Origin: Hymenobacter sp. GOD-10R
GTDB lineage: Bacteria; Bacteroidota; Bacteroidia; Cytophagales; Hymenobacteraceae
Reading direction: 5' to 3'
Assembly: GCF_035609205.1 (NCBI RefSeq)
Contig: NZ_CP141186.1
Span: 62,001 to 126,000 of the forward strand
Length of the DNA stretch: 64,000 nucleotides
Below are positions 61,089 to 64,000 of the stretch, piece by piece; the stretch's first letter is position 1, and the number at the start of each line of letters is the position of its first letter. Both the position numbers and the translations under genes were made by a program. Below the pieces are notes generated by a model, which was not told where the DNA came from, made no database searches, and saw only the letters and a program-made list of their open reading frames with translations.

Positions 61089-64000
61089 TTACTGGGCGGT
61101 CGCGCCCAGCAGGTACTCCAGCTCAATGATGGTTTGGTTGTGCTGAAGCACGGCGCTCAGGTAGGCGGTGCGCACACTCAGGGCCCGCTCCAGGTTGAGC
61201 AGCAATTCGGAATAGGTGGTTTCGCCCGCCTTGTAGGCCCGCTGGCTGAGGCGCACGATCACGTCCGCTTGGGGCAGGCCGGTCTGCTCATAAAACTGCA
61301 CCCGCTGCTGCTGCTGCTGCAGGCGTAAGCCCAACTCAGCGAGCTGGGCGGCGGCTTCGACCTGGTAGCGTTGATACATGCTGGCCACGACTTGCTCCTG
61401 GAGCCGGGCCGCCTGTACGCGGGCCTTTTGTGGCCCCCGCAGCAGCGGAACAGCGACGCCTGCTTGCACGCTCTGAAACCGGTCGCCGGCCCCGTAGGTA
61501 GTCGTCCGGCCCTCCAGTTCGTAGGTCCCCCGCAGCGACTGGTTGGTGTAGCCCACCGTGAGTTGTGGTAGTCCTTGTGCTTGTTCCACCCGCGTGGCCG
61601 CGCGGCGCTCGGTTAGCTGCTGTTGCAGCACCCGGGCCTGGGGCGTAGCCGCCAGCGCGGCCGTGTCCGCTGGGGTGGGGGGAAGCGGCAGCAGGTGCAG
61701 AACGCTGTCGGCGATAACCACCGGCTGCGGGGTTTGCAGCAACGCTTGCAGCTGCCGCTGCGCAATGGCGTAGTCTGCCTTTGCTTGCGCCACGAGGTTT
61801 TGTGTTTCTCCTTGTTGAATCAGGGCGTTGGCGGGTTCCAGGCGGGCTACCTCGCCAGTCTTAAAGCGGAGCTGGGCCGAGCGGAGAAACTCCGAGTAGA
61901 TGCTGTCTTGCCCGCGCAACGTTCGCAACTGATGGCGGGCGTACACGGCTTGCTCGTAGCTTAGGCGTACCTGCCGGCGTAGTTCGGCCTGCACCTGCAC
62001 TAGTTGCTGCGCCCGCCCCCCGATCTGCGCCTGGCTAAGCGCTGCTTGCGCTTTGTAGTAGCCCGGCAGGGCCAGCGTTTGGCCAATGCTGAGCACCTGA
62101 TCGGGCAGCGGAGAGTTCACTTGCCCGTAGGTGCCGACCAGGGTGGTGCGGCCGACGTCGAAGGTGGTGCGACGCAGCGTCTGCTGCGCTTCCAGCGAGC
62201 GCTGGGCCGCCTGCACCGTACTATTCGCTTGTAGGGCCTGCCCCACCGCTTGGGTAGCCGTCATAGGCCCTTGGGCACGGACTGGCGCGGCCAGCAACCC
62301 ACCCAGCAAGAACACCACAATGCCTGGCACCGGTACGGCCGCCGCTGGCTGCGCCTGTTGCTCCCCCTTCGGTATAGCCGTTCGCTCCGCCAGCGCGTAG
62401 AGCACCGGCAACACGAGCAGCGTCAGCAGCGTCGCGGTGACCAGCCCCCCGATGACGACCGTCGCCAGGGGGCGTTGTACCTCGGCTCCGGCCGAGGTGC
62501 TCAGCGCCATGGGCAGAAAGCCCAGCGAGGCCACCGTAGCCGTCATTAACACGGGTCGCAAGCGTACCTGCGTGCCCGTCAGGATGCGGTGATAGAGATG
62601 GGTCAGCCCTTCCGCCTTTAGGTGGTTGAAGTAACCAATGAGTACAATCCCGTTGAGGACGGCTACCCCAAACAGCGCAATAAAGCCGACGCCGGCCGAA
62701 ATGCTGAAGGGCATGTCCCGCAGCCACAAGGCTAGTACCCCGCCAATGGCCGACAAGGGAATGGCGGTGAAGATCATAACGGATTGCTTCAGCGAGCCGA
62801 ACGTGAAATAGAGTAGCACGAAAACGAGCAATAGGGCCACGGGCACCGCGATGCGCAGGCGTTCGGTGGCTTGCCGTAGGTTCTCGAACTGCCCGCCGTA
62901 GGTAGTGTAGTAACCCGGCGCCAGCTTCAGCTGCCGGTCTATTTTGCCCTGCAACTCGGTCACGACACTTTCCACGTCCCGGCCGCGCACATTGAAGGCC
63001 ACCGAGATCCGGCGCTTGGCATCGTCGCGCTGGATCTGGTTAGGACCTTCCTGCACCTCCACTGCCGCTACCTGCTCCAGGGGGATCTGCTCGCCGGTGG
63101 GCGTGGCCAGCAGCAGCTGGCGCACGCTGCTGATGTTCTGACGCAGTTCCGGTGCCAAGCGCAACACCACGTCGAAACGACGCTCCTGCTCGAACACCTG
63201 CCCGGCGCTCTGCCCGGCGAATGCGGTCTGCACGGTGCGGTTCACTTCGTCCGCGTTTAGGCCGAAGCGCGCCAGACGGTTACGATCCAGCTTAACGACA
63301 ATTTGGGGCAGGCCGGTGACTTGCTCCAGGTACACGTCCTGGGCACCTGCTACCCCGCGAGCCTGCGCCGCTGCCTGCGCCGCATAGCGGCTGAGCTGCT
63401 GCAAGTCCTCGCCGTAAATTTTGAGTACCACGTCCTGCTTGGCGCCCGAAATCAGCTCGTTGAAGCGCATCTGAATGGGCTGCTGAAAACCGAAGGTCAC
63501 GCCGGGAATGACCGCCAGTGCTTCGGCCATTTTTTCGGCCAATTCCTCCTGGGTGCGGGCGGAGGTCCACTTGCGTTGGTCTTTTTCCAGGACCACCATC
63601 ACGTCCGCCGCTTCCACCGGCATGGGGTCAGTCGGGATTTCCGCCGCCCCAATCCGGGCGACCACTTCCTTTACTTCCGGAAACTGGCGTCGGAGAATGG
63701 CGGCAGCCTGTTGTCCCTTTTCGACCGTGTAGCTCAGCGAAGAGCCCGTGAGCGTGCGCATCTCAATGGCGAAGTCTCCCTCGGCGAGCTGGGGAATGAA
63801 CTCGCCCCCTAAGGTGCGAAACAAGAGCCCGGCCCCAATCAGTAGGGCGACGGCTGCCCCTAATACCCCCACCTTATGGCGTAGGCTCCATTCCAGTACG
63901 GGTTGGTAGCGCGCTTCCAACCAGCGCATCATGCGGTCGGAGAAGGTAGGTCGATGTTCCGTGGCCCGACTCAAGAGCAGGGCCGAGACCATCGGGACGT
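61089..64000 (-). CDS. CusA/CzcA RND metal efflux pump fused to a TolC-type outer-membrane domain, 5' end cut by window edge
   Basis: The frame is open to the window edge, so at least 970 residues are seen. The first 540 are the C-terminal half of a CusA/CzcA pump: LRHKVGVLGAAVALLIG, GGEFIPQLAEGDFAIEMRTL, MRFNELISGAKQDVVLKIYG, and FGVAVLNGIVLIGYFNHLK in the membrane part. After a short linker (EQQAQPAAAVPVPG) comes a hydrophobic segment, then about 400 residues of an outer-membrane efflux protein (TATQAVGQALQANSTVQAAQRS to SELLLNLERALSVRTAYLSAVLQHNQ). The same fusion occurs in other Bacteroidota. In-frame ATG at 63992 is inside the pump, not the start. Confidence 0.92.
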   Translation of the reverse strand, partial: VPMVSALLLSRATEHRPTFSDRMMRWLEARYQPVLEWSLRHKVGVLGAAVALLIGAGLLFRTLGGEFIPQLAEGDFAIEMRTLTGSSLSYTVEKGQQAAAILRRQFPEVKEVVARIGAAEIPTDPMPVEAADVMVVLEKDQRKWTSARTQEELAEKMAEALAVIPGVTFGFQQPIQMRFNELISGAKQDVVLKIYGEDLQQLSRYAAQAAAQARGVAGAQDVYLEQVTGLPQIVVKLDRNRLARFGLNADEVNRTVQTAFAGQSAGQVFEQERRFDVVLRLAPELRQNISSVRQLLLATPTGEQIPLEQVAAVEVQEGPNQIQRDDAKRRISVAFNVRGRDVESVVTELQGKIDRQLKLAPGYYTTYGGQFENLRQATERLRIAVPVALLLVFVLLYFTFGSLKQSVMIFTAIPLSAIGGVLALWLRDMPFSISAGVGFIALFGVAVLNGIVLIGYFNHLKAEGLTHLYHRILTGTQVRLRPVLMTATVASLGFLPMALSTSAGAEVQRPLATVVIGGLVTATLLTLLVLPVLYALAERTAIPKGEQQAQPAAAVPVPGIVVFLLGGLLAAPVRAQGPMTATQAVGQALQANSTVQAAQRSLEAQQTLRRTTFDVGRTTLVGTYGQVNSPLPDQVLSIGQTLALPGYYKAQAALSQAQIGGRAQQLVQVQAELRRQVRLSYEQAVYARHQLRTLRGQDSIYSEFLRSAQLRFKTGEVARLEPANALIQQGETQNLVAQAKADYAIAQRQLQALLQTPQPVVIADSVLHLLPLPPTPADTAALAATPQARVLQQQLTERRAATRVEQAQGLPQLTVGYTNQSLRGTYELEGRTTTYGAGDRFQSVQAGVAVPLLRGPQKARVQAARLQEQVVASMYQRYQVEAAAQLAELGLRLQQQQQRVQFYEQTGLPQADVIVRLSQRAYKAGETTYSELLLNLERALSVRTAYLSAVLQHNQTIIELEYLLGATAQ

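Noticed and set aside
1..64000. CTAG looks frequent (many CCTAGG, CTAGCT), unlike the strong avoidance in many bacteria, and both amber stops in the ygiD-like gene lie in CTAG
   Set aside because: A rough hand count in the first 6 kb gives about 14 copies, somewhat below chance for this base composition. It is not an enrichment, so I draw no conclusion beyond the context of the two stops.
1..64000. CRISPR array, tRNA, rRNA, riboswitch or phage genes
   Set aside because: No regularly spaced repeats, cloverleaf-like sequences, known leader motifs or phage protein families were seen.

Overview
The window looks like chromosome from a GC-rich member of the Bacteroidota, most likely Hymenobacter or a close relative (Cytophagales). 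Grounds: three SusC/SusD outer-membrane nutrient pairs, LacI/AraC/Crp regulators of Bacteroidota type, almost no Shine-Dalgarno sequences, promoters of the TTG-N19-TAnnTTTG type, and a TolC module fused to a CusA-type pump. I saw no rRNA, tRNA, CRISPR array, phage module or intact insertion sequence.

Region 1 (1-18.6 kb) is a stress and detoxification block, nearly all on the minus strand. It holds a co-directional run (alpha/beta hydrolase, PPC/DUF296 protein, SnoaL-like protein, ergothioneine genes egtB and egtD, quinone-reductase-like MDR, secreted lectin-like protein), a Crp/Fnr regulator, a DOPA-dioxygenase-like gene broken by two amber stops, another SnoaL-like protein, panB, an EmrAB-TolC-like efflux operon, a zinc alcohol dehydrogenase with a divergent AraC regulator, YceI, and a CatE/MhqO-like dioxygenase coupled to an esterase. 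A 16-bp palindrome around CCTAGG recurs three times, each time 60-105 bp upstream of a gene start. A shared AraC-type motif links the AraC gene to the efflux operon promoter.

Region 2 (18.9-34.3 kb) is a fucoside utilisation locus. A Crp/Fnr gene and a LacI regulator lie upstream on the minus strand. On the plus strand follow SusC/SusD, a GH95 alpha-fucosidase, a FucP symporter, an SDR (probable L-fucose dehydrogenase) and a zinc dehydrogenase, then two tandem LacI paralogs. A 46-bp perfect palindrome sits just upstream of the predicted SusC promoter.

Region 3 (34.4-52.5 kb) looks like a pectin utilisation locus: GH2 and GH43 enzymes (minus), two further SusC/SusD pairs, a remnant of a pectin methylesterase beside a dispersed-repeat-like sequence, and a GH28 polygalacturonase. 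LacI-type operator candidates lie in the AT-rich gap between GH43 and SusC.

Region 4 (52.5-64 kb) starts with a gene-poor stretch holding a MITE-like element, then an uncharacterised protein, a DUF3298 lipoprotein and arsenate reductase. It ends in a heavy-metal resistance run on the minus strand: CusA-TolC fusion (cut by the window edge), CusB, a Fur-family regulator followed by a 7-1-7 palindrome, a NicO/UreH-like transporter, a P1B-type ATPase and a frameshifted DUF305 lipoprotein. The parts suggest a plant- or soil-associated saprophyte that degrades fucosylated and pectic polysaccharides and resists quinones, oxidants and metals.
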